Shown here one piece after another: positions 46,682-54,543 of a stretch of DNA of 64,000 nucleotides; positions within the stretch are counted from its first letter, which is position 1; each line of letters begins with the position of its first letter. Location of the stretch: positions 62,001 through 126,000 of the forward strand of contig NZ_FPJW01000006.1 of NCBI RefSeq assembly GCF_900119735.1, written 5' to 3'. The stretch comes from Marinospirillum alkaliphilum DSM 21637. GTDB taxonomy: Bacteria; Pseudomonadota; Gammaproteobacteria; Pseudomonadales; Halomonadaceae. A program made the translations under genes and the position numbers. The notes under the pieces are model-generated. The model was not told the origin of the DNA. It saw only the letters and a program-made list of their open reading frames with translations, and did not search any database.

Positions 46682-47338
46682 ATGAAAAGCTTTTTTGGCA
46701 AAGGGGTTGCGGCGCTGGTTTTGTTGTTCTCGAGCCAATTAATCCTGGCGATGGAACAGGCAGTGATTCCTTTTACAGCCGTCTATCAGCTCGACTCACG
46801 TTATGCTCTTGCACCAAGCATCAGTATCACGCATGAAGTGACACAGAACCGTACCGGATTCCGGAGTAGGATGGAGGCTAGTGTGCAATTGGCCAGTTGG
46901 CGTGAACAAGCCACTTTCAGCCTCGATGGTCTGTTGCCGGTTTCAATGGATTTTCGCTCTCGTTCCCGAGTTATTCGCAACCAGACTGATCGTAGTCTGT
47001 CTTTTGCCGAGCGTGAGGCCACCACTTATGATCGTCAGACGGTGGTGTTCCTTCTGCCGGCATTGGCAACACGAGATGGTGCGGGCAGCAGTGGGTACCT
47101 GAATGTACTGAATCCACGTGGACGTAATAACGACATTGAATACAGGGTGGTGGAGATCACCCGTTTCCAGGGTATGAATGCTGCAGTCATTGATGTCTGG
47201 TTTGAAGATGAGCCGGAGCAGACTGCAAGGGTTCATTTTTCGCTGGATGTGCCTGGACTGGTGTTGCAGGCGGAAGCTTATGATGAGAAAGGGCAGCGTC
47301 TCGGACGCCTGCAATTACGCCGCTGGTCTGCATCATGA
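46682..47338 (+). CDS. Exported DUF3108-like protein
   Basis: A 218-residue protein with a signal peptide (cleavage near LAMEQ) and a beta-rich body ([35 protein letters not shown]) that resembles DUF3108 proteins of unknown function, thought to be periplasmic. A GTG three codons upstream (46673) is an alternative start. An extended -10-like tggtatgct lies at 46632-46640. Its last 4 bases overlap msrB, so the two are coupled. Confidence 0.8.
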   Translation: MKSFFGKGVAALVLLFSSQLILAMEQAVIPFTAVYQLDSRYALAPSISITHEVTQNRTGFRSRMEASVQLASWREQATFSLDGLLPVSMDFRSRSRVIRNQTDRSLSFAEREATTYDRQTVVFLLPALATRDGAGSSGYLNVLNPRGRNNDIEYRVVEITRFQGMNAAVIDVWFEDEPEQTARVHFSLDVPGLVLQAEAYDEKGQRLGRLQLRRWSAS

Positions 47339-47748
47339 ACAAGCCTGATCTCACCCCCCTGACAGCAGCGCAGAAACACCAGTTGGCCAGTAAGCTGAGC
47401 CGGGAGGCACAGCATGTACTGTTGAATCAGGGCACGGAACCTCCTTTTTGTGGTGGTTATCTGGATCAGAAGGGGCCAGGGGTATACCACTGCGGTCTCT
47501 GTGACCTGCCGTTATTCAGCGCCACGGCAAAATTTGAGTCAGGTACTGGCTGGCCGAGTTTTTATCAGCCAGTGGATGCCAGACATATTCGTTATATTGA
47601 AGACACCTCGCATGGCATGCTTCGCACGGAAATCCGCTGTGTACGCTGTGATGGGCATCTGGGGCATGTGTTTGATGACGGTCCACAGCCAACGGGTTTG
47701 AGGTATTGCCTGAACTCACTGGCGCTGCAGTTTCATGCTGACGAGTGA
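47335..47748 (+). CDS. msrB: Peptide-methionine (R)-S-oxide reductase MsrB
   Basis: A 137-residue repair enzyme that reduces methionine-R-sulfoxide in proteins with thioredoxin. The zinc-binding cysteines are C53/C56 and C102/C105. The catalytic Cys125 lies in [16 protein letters not shown] and [10 protein letters not shown] are signatures. It overlaps the DUF3108 gene by 4 bases and ends 125 bases before tRNA-Ser. Confidence 0.97.
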   Translation: MNKPDLTPLTAAQKHQLASKLSREAQHVLLNQGTEPPFCGGYLDQKGPGVYHCGLCDLPLFSATAKFESGTGWPSFYQPVDARHIRYIEDTSHGMLRTEIRCVRCDGHLGHVFDDGPQPTGLRYCLNSLALQFHADE

Positions 47749-47833
47749 TTAAGAGCTTTGTCGCAGTCGATCCAAGAGCCTTTCTAAGTGTCTGAGTTAG
47801 CAGTGGTTTCAAAAGCCTGCCAAGAGAAATTAG

Positions 47834-47861
47834 TTGACAGCTGAAAACCAGCTGATAAGAT
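47834..47861 (+). promoter_or_regulatory. Sigma-70 promoter of tRNA-Ser
   Basis: Perfect -35 TTGACA (47834-47839) and -10 TAAGAT (47856-47861) with 16-base spacing, followed by a GC-rich discriminator (acgcgccg), the pattern of stable-RNA promoters under stringent control. The mature tRNA begins 12 bases further on. Confidence 0.85.
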
Positions 47862-47873
47862 ACGCGCCGTGTT

Positions 47874-47963
47874 GGAGGGCTGGCTGAGTGGTCGAAAGCA
47901 ACGGTCTTGAAAACCGTCGAGGGTTTGCGCCCTCCCAGGGTTCGAATCCCTGGCCCTCCACCA
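47874..47963 (+). tRNA. tRNA-Ser (anticodon UGA)
   Basis: A 90-base class II tRNA. Acceptor arms ggagggc and gccctcc pair perfectly, the D-arm follows, the anticodon stem acggt/accgt encloses cttgaaa with anticodon TGA, a long variable arm (gagggtttgcgccctc) is present, and the T-arm has ttcgaat. CCA is encoded. The discriminator appears to be A. It has its own promoter and terminator. Confidence 0.97.
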
Positions 47964-47977
47964 AGAATTCAGATTTA

Positions 47978-48001
47978 AGCACCCTACGGGGTGCTTTTTT
48001 T
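47978..48001 (+). terminator. Intrinsic terminator after tRNA-Ser
   Basis: A 7-bp stem agcaccc/gggtgct with loop tacg (47978-47995), followed by a run of T's to 48001. Confidence 0.92.
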
Positions 48002-48007
48002 GTTTAT

Positions 48008-48063
48008 ACCCACTACCCACTACCCACTACCCACTACCCACTACCCACTACCCACTACCCACA
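48008..48063. repeat. Heptanucleotide tandem repeat (acccact)
   Basis: Seven perfect copies of acccact (48008-48056) plus a partial eighth (acccaca). The array lies between the tRNA terminator and the 3' end of the RNase J-like gene, outside any coding region, so copy-number change should be neutral. Confidence 0.95.
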
Positions 48064-48073
48064 ACCTAAAACG

Positions 48074-49438
48074 CTAGGAAGCGGTGATCCCTCGGCTTTT
48101 TTCTGGCTGCGGAGCAGGTTGTAACGCTGCCGGTAGGGCCGCCACCTTGCGCGGTATGGATGACAGATCATAAAGCTCGCCATTCCAGGCCGCTCGCGCT
48201 TGCATGCCCAGCTCACGGGCCAGTTGCACGTGTGCTTCTTCGTGATGAGGCTCACCATGCATGGCCAGTAGGCAAGTGGGTTTCAACCAGGAATAAAGCT
48301 GGCGTAACTCATCCTGTGATGGGTGTCCTGATGCGTGAACACAAGCATCCCCATCAGTCACCAGCAATATGCCTCGCTCGCGCAACTTTTGCACCAGGCC
48401 TTCAACAGCTGCTTCATTGCCGGGAATGGTTTTTGAAGAAAAGATCACCAGATCACCGGCTTCCAGTTCCAGATCCGGGTGGCTGGCATTAGCCAGACGG
48501 AATAAGGCTGCTCCAGGCTCTCCCTGACTACCAGTACAAATCAGTAACTGTTCATGGCTGGGTAGGTAGCCCAGATCAACGGAGGGTATCAAGGGTGGGA
48601 AGTCTTCCAGGTAACCCAGTCGAGCTCCGATGCTACGTACTCTTTGCATACTGCGCCCCAGCAGGGTCAGATGACGCCCGGTATGGCGTGCAATGATGCC
48701 CAGGCTGGCCATGCGTGCCAGATTACTGGCAAAACAGGTCACCAGCACCCGGCCGGGGTGTTTGCGTATCTGCTCCATTAAACCCAGCTGTACAGCCAGT
48801 TCAGAGCGGCTGTGGCCGTCACGTGTTGCATTGGTGGAGTCACCAATGACCAGGTCTATACCTTCCTGCCCCAGCGCTTGCAGGCGTGACACCGCCGTTC
48901 TTTCACCAATAACCGGTGCGGGGTCCAGCTTCCAGTCACCAGTATGATAGAGGCTGCGTCCGGCAACCTGCAGGTGGATGCCATGTGACTCAGGGATGGA
49001 GTGGGTGACGGGAATCCATTCTACAGTGAAGGGGCCAAACTCATAACAACGTAAAGGGCGAATGCGGTGAAGCTTTCCGCCCTGCTGTTCAGGTTTGACT
49101 CGACTCAGAATCATTTCAGCGGCAAAGGGTGATGCATAAACCGGGCAGGCGAGCTGTCGCCATAACCAGGGCAAAGCACCAATATGATCTTCATGGCTAT
49201 GTGTAATCAGCAGAGCCTGGATTGTTATACCGTTATCTTCAAGCAGGTTTACATCCGGCAGAAGGATGGTGGTATCAGCGAGGCCATTTTTTAAAAAGCC
49301 CATACCACAATCTATTGCAATCCAGTAACCAGCACTGCCATAGAGATAAAAATTCGCGCCAATTTCACCGGCACCACCAAGGGGCATAAAAAAGGGGCCG
49401 ATGGCCTGGTGCAATTGTTCCTGGGAGGGTTGTATCAC
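48074..49438 (-). CDS. RNase J-like metallo-beta-lactamase/beta-CASP nuclease
   Basis: A 454-residue beta-CASP ribonuclease. The metal motif HSHEDHIGALP starts at H80. Further ligands are in VTHSIPESH, SLYHTGDWKLDP and MHGEPHH near the C-terminus; CTGSQGEPGAAL and ASGHPSQDEL are beta-CASP motifs. RNase J processes and degrades RNA by endo- and 5'-exonuclease action. At 454 residues it lacks the longer C-terminal domain of Bacillus RNase J. It is unusual beside an RNase E-type degradosome expected in this lineage. It is divergent from umuC. Confidence 0.85.
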   Translation of the reverse strand: MIQPSQEQLHQAIGPFFMPLGGAGEIGANFYLYGSAGYWIAIDCGMGFLKNGLADTTILLPDVNLLEDNGITIQALLITHSHEDHIGALPWLWRQLACPVYASPFAAEMILSRVKPEQQGGKLHRIRPLRCYEFGPFTVEWIPVTHSIPESHGIHLQVAGRSLYHTGDWKLDPAPVIGERTAVSRLQALGQEGIDLVIGDSTNATRDGHSRSELAVQLGLMEQIRKHPGRVLVTCFASNLARMASLGIIARHTGRHLTLLGRSMQRVRSIGARLGYLEDFPPLIPSVDLGYLPSHEQLLICTGSQGEPGAALFRLANASHPDLELEAGDLVIFSSKTIPGNEAAVEGLVQKLRERGILLVTDGDACVHASGHPSQDELRQLYSWLKPTCLLAMHGEPHHEEAHVQLARELGMQARAAWNGELYDLSSIPRKVAALPAALQPAPQPEKSRGITAS

Positions 49439-49520
49439 AAAAAAGCCTTTTTAACGGTCTGTTCAACAGCCATCTTAACTGCCTGGTGCAGAGCTTTTCA
49501 AAAAAATTCCTCTGGGTAGC

Positions 49521-49565
49521 TTGACATGAGTGCTGTATAAAAACATATACTGTATAAAAATCATG
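49521..49565 (+). promoter_or_regulatory. umuC promoter with two SOS-like half-site direct repeats
   Basis: TTGACA (49521-49526) is followed by two copies of ctgtataaaaa (49533-49543 and 49550-49560), 17 bases apart. Each matches the left half and centre of a LexA box (ctgtata...), but the right halves (tat and atg in place of cag) are poor. -10 candidates are catata (49544, 17-base spacing) and tatact (49546, 19-base spacing). LexA control is plausible but not proven. Confidence 0.5.
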
Positions 49566-49578
49566 TTCGAGGTGAGCC

Positions 49579-50922
49579 ATGCAGGCATCAACAGCTTATG
49601 TCACCCGCCTTTCAATGGAGCGGGGAACAGCAGATCAAAAGTGGGTAGCCCTGGTCGATGTCAATAACTTCTATGTCAGCTGCGAAAGGGCTTTTGCTCC
49701 TCGCCTTAGAGGCCGACCTGTTGCGGTGTTATCCAACAATGATGGCTGTGTGATTGCGCGCAGTGAAGAAATTAAAGCCCTGGGTGTTGAGATGGGCACG
49801 CCCACTTTCAAGCTCAAGCACCTGGTTCGTCGTTATCGTGCTGTGTTGCTCAGTTCCAACTATCCACTTTATGCCGATATGAGTCGTCGGGTTAATGATG
49901 TACTGAGTCGCTTTTCCGAGTGGGTGGAACCTTATTCAATTGATGAGTCCTTTGTGCATCTGCCTGGTTTTTTCACCGACACCCTGAAAGAGCTAGGGCA
50001 AGCCATGGAGCAAGCGGTGTTGAAAGAAACGCATCTGCCTGTAGGGGTTGGAATTGCACCCAGTGCAACACTGGCAAAGCTGGCCAATCGCCAGGCCAAG
50101 AAAAAAACTCAGGGAGATCGTGTTTATTTGCTGGAGGCTGACTCAGAGGAAACGCGTAACCTGTTAATGAAAACCCCTGTTGGTGAGGTCTGGGGCGTCG
50201 GTGGCCGCCTGGCTGAGCGTCTCCATGATCTGGGAATTACTACTGCCTGGCAGTTACGTGAAGCACCGGAAGCACTCATTCGTCGCCGTTTTTCAGTTAC
50301 CCTGGCCAGAATCCAGTGGGAGCTGAAAGGGCAGGCGTGTCGTCATGTCCATTCCGATGACACCTCACGCAAACAACTCCGGGTTTCTCGTTCTTTCGGC
50401 CAGGCAACAGCGGATCAGCAAGATCTGGCAGAGGCCTTGCGTACACATGTTAACCGGGCCGCCGAAAAGCTCAGACGCCAAAAATCCTGTGCACGGGCCA
50501 TGACCGTTTTTTTACGAACCAATCCTTTTAATCACGATCAACCACAACACAGTGATGCACTGGTATGGGTATTTGAGCAACCAACTGCTGATACGGCTGA
50601 AATGCTGCATGCGGCTAACAAGTTGTTGCGGCGCTTATGGCGTCCTGGATACCGTTACCACAAAGCAGGAGTGTTACTGATGGATCTGGCAGATCAGTCC
50701 GCTGAACAGCTGACCTTGCTGGAGCAGCCAGAGCATTTGGCAAGACGCATCAGAAGTGAACGATTGATGCAGGTGATGGATGAAATTAATCGTACTCAGG
50801 GGCGTGATACCCTGGTGATGGGGTTAAATCGGCCCCAGGCACCCTGGCATACCAAGCAAGAAAACCGCTCACCGGCTTATACCACCGCGTGGCGTGAACT
50901 ACCACGGGTGGCTGCACGGTGA
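49579..50922 (+). CDS. umuC: Y-family DNA polymerase, UmuC-like
   Basis: A 447-residue translesion polymerase of the Pol V catalytic-subunit type. Palm motifs are ALVDVNNFYVSCE (near 24-36) and YSIDESFVHL with the catalytic Asp-Glu. VGVGIAPSATLAKLAN, VWGVGGRLAERL, a little-finger domain and a C-terminal UmuC-specific region follow. The start follows gaggtga. UmuC normally needs cleaved UmuD encoded just upstream; no umuD is present here. It may rely on a distant umuD or act alone. Confidence 0.94.
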   Translation: MQASTAYVTRLSMERGTADQKWVALVDVNNFYVSCERAFAPRLRGRPVAVLSNNDGCVIARSEEIKALGVEMGTPTFKLKHLVRRYRAVLLSSNYPLYADMSRRVNDVLSRFSEWVEPYSIDESFVHLPGFFTDTLKELGQAMEQAVLKETHLPVGVGIAPSATLAKLANRQAKKKTQGDRVYLLEADSEETRNLLMKTPVGEVWGVGGRLAERLHDLGITTAWQLREAPEALIRRRFSVTLARIQWELKGQACRHVHSDDTSRKQLRVSRSFGQATADQQDLAEALRTHVNRAAEKLRRQKSCARAMTVFLRTNPFNHDQPQHSDALVWVFEQPTADTAEMLHAANKLLRRLWRPGYRYHKAGVLLMDLADQSAEQLTLLEQPEHLARRIRSERLMQVMDEINRTQGRDTLVMGLNRPQAPWHTKQENRSPAYTTAWRELPRVAAR

Positions 50923-50929
50923 GACGGGA

Positions 50930-51115
50930 TCAGGCTGTTTTTTTCAGTGTTGCAATCGATGAAGGACCGGAGTTCTGGCCAGGTTTGGCTAAAAGTGTTT
51001 CCGGTTTAACGGCAGCGTCCTGGCTGACACGGGATGACGTTTGTTCTTCAGAGGGCTTGCTGCTGACAGCCATACAGAAACCACCGGCTGTAGCGACATA
51101 ACATCTTCTGGACAT
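50930..51115 (-). CDS. Small hypothetical protein antisense to the umuC downstream region
   Basis: A 61-residue frame starting MSRRCYVATAGGFCMAV, with a strong ribosome site (caggag, 7 bases before the ATG). The remainder is polar and rich in Ser/Lys/Pro. No family is recognised. A rightward frame of similar length in the same DNA (50919-51101) overlaps the umuC stop but has a weaker start. Coding is supported only by the ribosome site and length. Confidence 0.4.
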   Translation of the reverse strand: MSRRCYVATAGGFCMAVSSKPSEEQTSSRVSQDAAVKPETLLAKPGQNSGPSSIATLKKTA

Positions 51116-51226
51116 ATCGGTCTCCTGCTCTTGATCAGTTCAATGGAGCGCGGTAACGAATACCACAAGTGGTTTACATCAAAACTGAGAAGACCTTAAC
51201 CAGAATTTATGTTGAAAGAAAGCATT

Positions 51227-51247
51227 TTTTTGTGCATTGCACAAAAA
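51227..51247. repeat. Perfect 9-bp inverted repeat (tttttgtgc/gcacaaaaa)
   Basis: Arms 51227-51235 and 51239-51247 with a 3-base loop, in the 209-base gap between the small antisense gene and rlmJ. The T-rich and A-rich arms could give a weak bidirectional terminator or a protein-binding palindrome. Confidence 0.5.
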
Positions 51248-51284
51248 GTCTAATGCCCTGTCCAGTTTCAGTTGACCAAAGTCT

Positions 51285-51314
51285 AAAAAATCGCCAGGGA
51301 AGCATCACCTGGCG
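51285..51314 (-). terminator. Intrinsic terminator of rlmJ
   Basis: On the leftward strand, a 7-bp stem cgccagg/cctggcg (51308-51314 with 51292-51298) with a 9-base loop is followed by a run of six T's (51290-51285). Confidence 0.85.
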
Positions 51315-51324
51315 CAATGGTTAA

Positions 51325-52167
51325 TCAGATGTTTCCTGACTGCTCTATACAAAACGTACCAGGCTTACCCTGTTGCAGCAGCTGATTAAGCTCTGGCATC
51401 AAGGTCTTAAAATCCTGAGCCAGTGACCAGGGAGGGTTGATGATTAACATGCCGCTTCCGGTCATGCCAAAACCACTGCTGTCAGGCAGAGGGCAGTGTT
51501 CCAAACGCAGTAATGAGGGCAAACCGGCATTGCTGAACTGACGAATCCAGCTTTCTGTTTGCTGGCGTTGCAGTACCGGGTACCAGATGGCATAGGTGCC
51601 GGTGGCAAAACGCTTGACGCCCTCTTGTACCGCTTGAATCACCCGTTGGTAGTCTTCCTTGAGTTCATAGGGTGGGTCCATCAGGATCAGACCTCGGCGC
51701 TCGGGTGGTGGCAAGCTTGCTTTCAGCGCAGCAAAACCGTCACTTTGCTGAATGCGTACACGTGCCTTGTTTTGCAGGTGTGAACTGAGCAAGCGGTGAT
51801 CCTGCGGATGAAGCTCATGCAGTTGCATGCGATCCTGAGGTCTCATCATCAGGCTGGCCAGTAGTGGTGAGCCAGGGTAATAGAGTTCGGAGGGCTTGGT
51901 ATTCAAGCTTAGAACCTGTTGCCGAAATGCTTGCAGTAGCGGGTGTTTCGGCTCAGCACCGAGCAGACGTTGGATACCATCCTGATATTCACCTGTTTTT
52001 TCTGCGCTAGCTGATTTCAAAGAGTAGAGGCCGGCACCGGCATGAGTGTCCAGATAGAACCAGGGTTTGTCCTTGCGGTTCAGGTAGTCCAGCAGATAAT
52101 GCAGTGTCAGGTGTTTGAGCAGGTCGGCAAAATTGCCGGCATGAAAACTGTGGCGATAGCTGAGCAT
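51325..52167 (-). CDS. rlmJ: 23S rRNA (adenine-2030-N6)-methyltransferase RlmJ
   Basis: A 280-residue enzyme that methylates A2030 of 23S rRNA. The start MLSYRHSFHAGNFADLLKH, FYLDTHAGAGLYSL and the catalytic LILMDPPYELKEDY are diagnostic. It is followed by its own terminator. The 106-base gap to grxA contains an inverted repeat at 52224-52247. Confidence 0.96.
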   Translation of the reverse strand: MLSYRHSFHAGNFADLLKHLTLHYLLDYLNRKDKPWFYLDTHAGAGLYSLKSASAEKTGEYQDGIQRLLGAEPKHPLLQAFRQQVLSLNTKPSELYYPGSPLLASLMMRPQDRMQLHELHPQDHRLLSSHLQNKARVRIQQSDGFAALKASLPPPERRGLILMDPPYELKEDYQRVIQAVQEGVKRFATGTYAIWYPVLQRQQTESWIRQFSNAGLPSLLRLEHCPLPDSSGFGMTGSGMLIINPPWSLAQDFKTLMPELNQLLQQGKPGTFCIEQSGNI

Positions 52168-52223
52168 GGGCGGTTTCGTTGTGTTGGGCTGCAGATTTCA
52201 GAAAATCCCTGGCTTATCAGCAG

Positions 52224-52247
52224 AACAGCCGCTGTTCAGCGGCTGTT
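52224..52247. repeat. Inverted repeat between grxA and rlmJ
   Basis: Arms aacagccgct and agcggctgtt (52224-52233 and 52238-52247) with a gttc loop. It lies just after the grxA stop on the leftward strand and could end grxA transcription, but no T-tract follows in that direction. Confidence 0.5.
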
Positions 52248-52273
52248 TGTCAGGGTATCAACCAACCGATTGA

Positions 52274-52528
52274 TCAGACCCAGCCTTGTGCCCTGGCGTG
52301 TGCTTCCATTTCGGTGTAACCACCAATATGTTGCTTGTCGATAAAGACCTGAGGAACCGTCTGTACAGGCTTGCCTACAGTTTTTTCAAGATCCGCCTTG
52401 GTGACACCTTCCTCGTACATGTCAACATAGCGGTAGGTTGCGCCTTGTGAGGTTTCCAGGCGTTCTGCCAGGTCCTTGGCTCTGACGCAATAAGGGCAAC
52501 CAGGGCGACCAAAAATTACGATGTGCAT
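52274..52528 (-). CDS. grxA: Glutaredoxin GrxA
   Basis: An 84-residue thiol-disulfide reductase closely resembling E. coli glutaredoxin 1. The active site is CPYC (11-14), with YRYVDMYEEGVTKADL, the cis-Pro segment VQTVPQVFID and the glutathione-binding GGYTEME. It passes electrons from glutathione to ribonucleotide reductase and other disulfides. The window also encodes glutathione reductase (59605), the other half of this system. Confidence 0.95.
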   Translation of the reverse strand: MHIVIFGRPGCPYCVRAKDLAERLETSQGATYRYVDMYEEGVTKADLEKTVGKPVQTVPQVFIDKQHIGGYTEMEAHARAQGWV

Positions 52529-52857
52529 TGCAGTACCTCAAGGGATTCGGGGGTAACAAAAGCCTGCGACACTATACCAGTGAAAACCAATCTGAAAAAC
52601 CTAAGGCCCCGATTGATACCTGCTATAAATCTTGAATTTATTATTTCGCCAGAAAACGAAACGCCCCGCCGAAGCGGGGCGCAGACTGGTCTTTTGAACC
52701 TGGAGTCTTCTCAACCTGAGTTGAGATTCTTGCCTGTTGAGCCGGAGATCCCTTTCCAGAAAGCTCAAGTTCAATATTAGAGATCACCCTTGTGCCTGAA
52801 TAGCAGGTAATTGCAGCGGCGCTTGTAGGAGATTGCGTACAAAGATGCACTTCAGTC
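52529..52857. other. 329-base intergenic region between grxA and hyi
   Basis: Apart from the terminator hairpin at 52655-52681 I see no gene here. Open frames at 52523-52780 (rightward) and 52641-52946 (leftward, running into hyi) lack good starts and recognisable protein features. Some AT-rich sequence (52622-52650) lies next to the hairpin. The region probably holds the grxA promoter, reading left. Confidence 0.6.
52655..52681 (-). terminator. Intrinsic terminator of the garR-hyi operon
   Basis: An 8-bp GC stem cgccccgc/gcggggcg (52662-52669 with 52674-52681) and a 4-base loop. On the leftward strand it is followed by a T-rich stretch (tttcgtttt, to about 52653). It lies about 175 bases after the hyi stop. 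Confidence 0.75.
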
Positions 52858-53634
52858 TCATAAAATACCATGAATATGTGAGAGCCAGGTAAAGTCCTCA
52901 TGACTGTCAGCGGGAAACTCGGCTGCCAACCAGTGGGAATAACCAACCTCAGCCAGTTGTTGAAACAGGTCGTCCAGATTCAAGTTACCTGTACCAGGAT
53001 GGCTACGGCCAGGTGAGTCTGCAAACTGAATGTGGGCTAGTTGAGCAGCATATTCTTTGATCAAGGCTGTAAGGTCTTCCTGCATCCGGGCTGCATGATA
53101 GATATCCAGCTGCAGTCCAAAAGCCGGTTGTTGCAATGCCTCCGCCAGCCTGGTCCAGTCGGCAACTCTGGGCGTTAAATAACGGGGTTGATCCAGGTTG
53201 TTGATGGGTTCGCAGGTGATGCGTAAGGGGTAATCCGCCAGGCGTTCACAAGCAAATTGCAGGTTGTCCAGCAGGCAGTCAAGGCAGGCCTGTGTTTCAT
53301 ACTCCAGCGGTTGGCGCCCGGCTAAAATATTAAAAACCTCTGGTTGCAGGGTGTCCAGATAGGGTAATGCCTGCTCCAGAGCCTGACGAAACGCATGCTT
53401 GCGTTGTGGGTGGCAGGCCAGACCATCACCACCCTGCATAAAATCACCGGCGGGTAGATTGATCAGCACCAAAGGCATGTCAGCTGCTTGCAGTGCAGAC
53501 TGCCAATCACTGACAGCCAGCTCATAAGGAAATTGCACTTCCACACCGCTGAAGCCCAGTTGTCTGGCTTGAGTGATGCGTTGAAGTAATGGCAGATCAC
53601 GGAACAGCAGGCTGATATTGGCGGCCAGTTTCAT
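52858..53634 (-). CDS. hyi: Hydroxypyruvate isomerase family protein (TIM barrel)
   Basis: A 258-residue xylose-isomerase-like TIM-barrel protein starting MKLAANISLLFRDLPLLQR. Likely metal ligands are in ITCEPINN, GLQLDIYHAARM, HIQFADSPGR and WLAAEFPA. Hyi interconverts hydroxypyruvate and tartronate semialdehyde. Its ATG overlaps the garR stop by one base (TGATG). Pairing with tartronate-semialdehyde reductase supports the function, although OtnI-type activity on 2-oxo-tetronate is an alternative. Confidence 0.88.
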   Translation of the reverse strand: MKLAANISLLFRDLPLLQRITQARQLGFSGVEVQFPYELAVSDWQSALQAADMPLVLINLPAGDFMQGGDGLACHPQRKHAFRQALEQALPYLDTLQPEVFNILAGRQPLEYETQACLDCLLDNLQFACERLADYPLRITCEPINNLDQPRYLTPRVADWTRLAEALQQPAFGLQLDIYHAARMQEDLTALIKEYAAQLAHIQFADSPGRSHPGTGNLNLDDLFQQLAEVGYSHWLAAEFPADSHEDFTWLSHIHGIL

Positions 53635-54542
53635 CAATTTTCTCCCTGCTGATGGATGCGGTAGCACTCCACCAGGGTCGCTGGATCCGCATCCTGCATG
53701 CCCTGAATCGCGTGATTGCGCATCAACTGGGCTGCCAGTCCGCTCATTGGCACACTGCGCCCGGTGTCCCTGGCCAGGTCACCGGCCAGGTCCAGGTCTT
53801 TGAGCAGGGTGCGGACTTTCCATCTGGGTTCGGAATAGTCTGCTTTTGCCATGCGGGGTGCCAATAACTGCAAGGGCAGGGAGTCAGCAAAACCACCGGC
53901 AAATGCCTGCGGCAGGCGTTCTGCATGAATACCAGCAGCTTCTGCCAGGGCCATGACTTCGGCAATCACCATGGCATTGCAGCTGACCAGCATCTGGTTG
54001 CAAACCTTGGCGACCTGGCCGCTGCCTGCCGGACCCATAACGGTCACCTGCCGGGCCAGTGGTTCAAAGAGTGCTTTAACACGAACCAGGGCTGCGTCGC
54101 TGCCACCACACATGATGGCCAGTTGCCCTTGTTCAGCACCGCCCACACCACCGGAAACAGGTGCATCAATCCAGTCACAACCTCGCTCCTGAACGGCGGC
54201 TGCAAGTTTGCGGGTTGCTTCCGGTGCAATGCTGGAGAAGTCGATGATCAACTGGCCGGCTTGCAAATGGGGCAGCAGGCCATGATTTTCATCCAGCAGC
54301 AGTTGCTCAACGGTTTGAGTATCTGCCAGGCACAGGCAGATGACATCACATTGCTTGGGCAGTTGCTGAAGGTCTGTAACCAGATGGGCTCCCTCACTGA
54401 CCAGGGCTTCGGCTTTGTTCCGGGTGCGGTTCCAGAGAAACAGATTAAAGCCAGCCTGCAGCAGGCGTCTGCTCATTGGTGTTCCCATCAGACCGATGCC
54501 AACAAAACCCACGTTTTTGATCGGAGAAACAGCGGTGATCAT
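53634..54542 (-). CDS. garR: Tartronate semialdehyde reductase / beta-hydroxyacid dehydrogenase (GarR/GlxR-like)
   Basis: A 302-residue NAD(P)-dependent dehydrogenase. The dinucleotide motif is VGFVGIGLMGTPMS (near 11-24), the substrate loop is DAPVSGGVGGAEQGQLAIM, and the catalytic Lys lies in GQVAKVCNQM. It reduces tartronate semialdehyde to D-glycerate. With hyi downstream it forms part of a glyoxylate/glycerate route; no glyoxylate carboligase (gcl) is seen. It starts 1 base from the alr stop and may be cotranscribed with alr. Confidence 0.9.
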   Translation of the reverse strand: MITAVSPIKNVGFVGIGLMGTPMSRRLLQAGFNLFLWNRTRNKAEALVSEGAHLVTDLQQLPKQCDVICLCLADTQTVEQLLLDENHGLLPHLQAGQLIIDFSSIAPEATRKLAAAVQERGCDWIDAPVSGGVGGAEQGQLAIMCGGSDAALVRVKALFEPLARQVTVMGPAGSGQVAKVCNQMLVSCNAMVIAEVMALAEAAGIHAERLPQAFAGGFADSLPLQLLAPRMAKADYSEPRWKVRTLLKDLDLAGDLARDTGRSVPMSGLAAQLMRNHAIQGMQDADPATLVECYRIHQQGEN

Positions 54543-54543
54543 T

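Noticed and set aside
48008-48063. CRISPR array
   Set aside because: The units are contiguous 7-mers without spacers, so it is a simple tandem repeat.
52523-52780. Rightward 85-codon frame between grxA and hyi
   Set aside because: It contains the GC terminator stem, has no ribosome site and shows no protein-like pattern.
52641-52946. Leftward 101-codon frame overlapping the hyi 3' end
   Set aside because: It reads through the terminator hairpin and overlaps hyi in another frame, with no recognisable domain.
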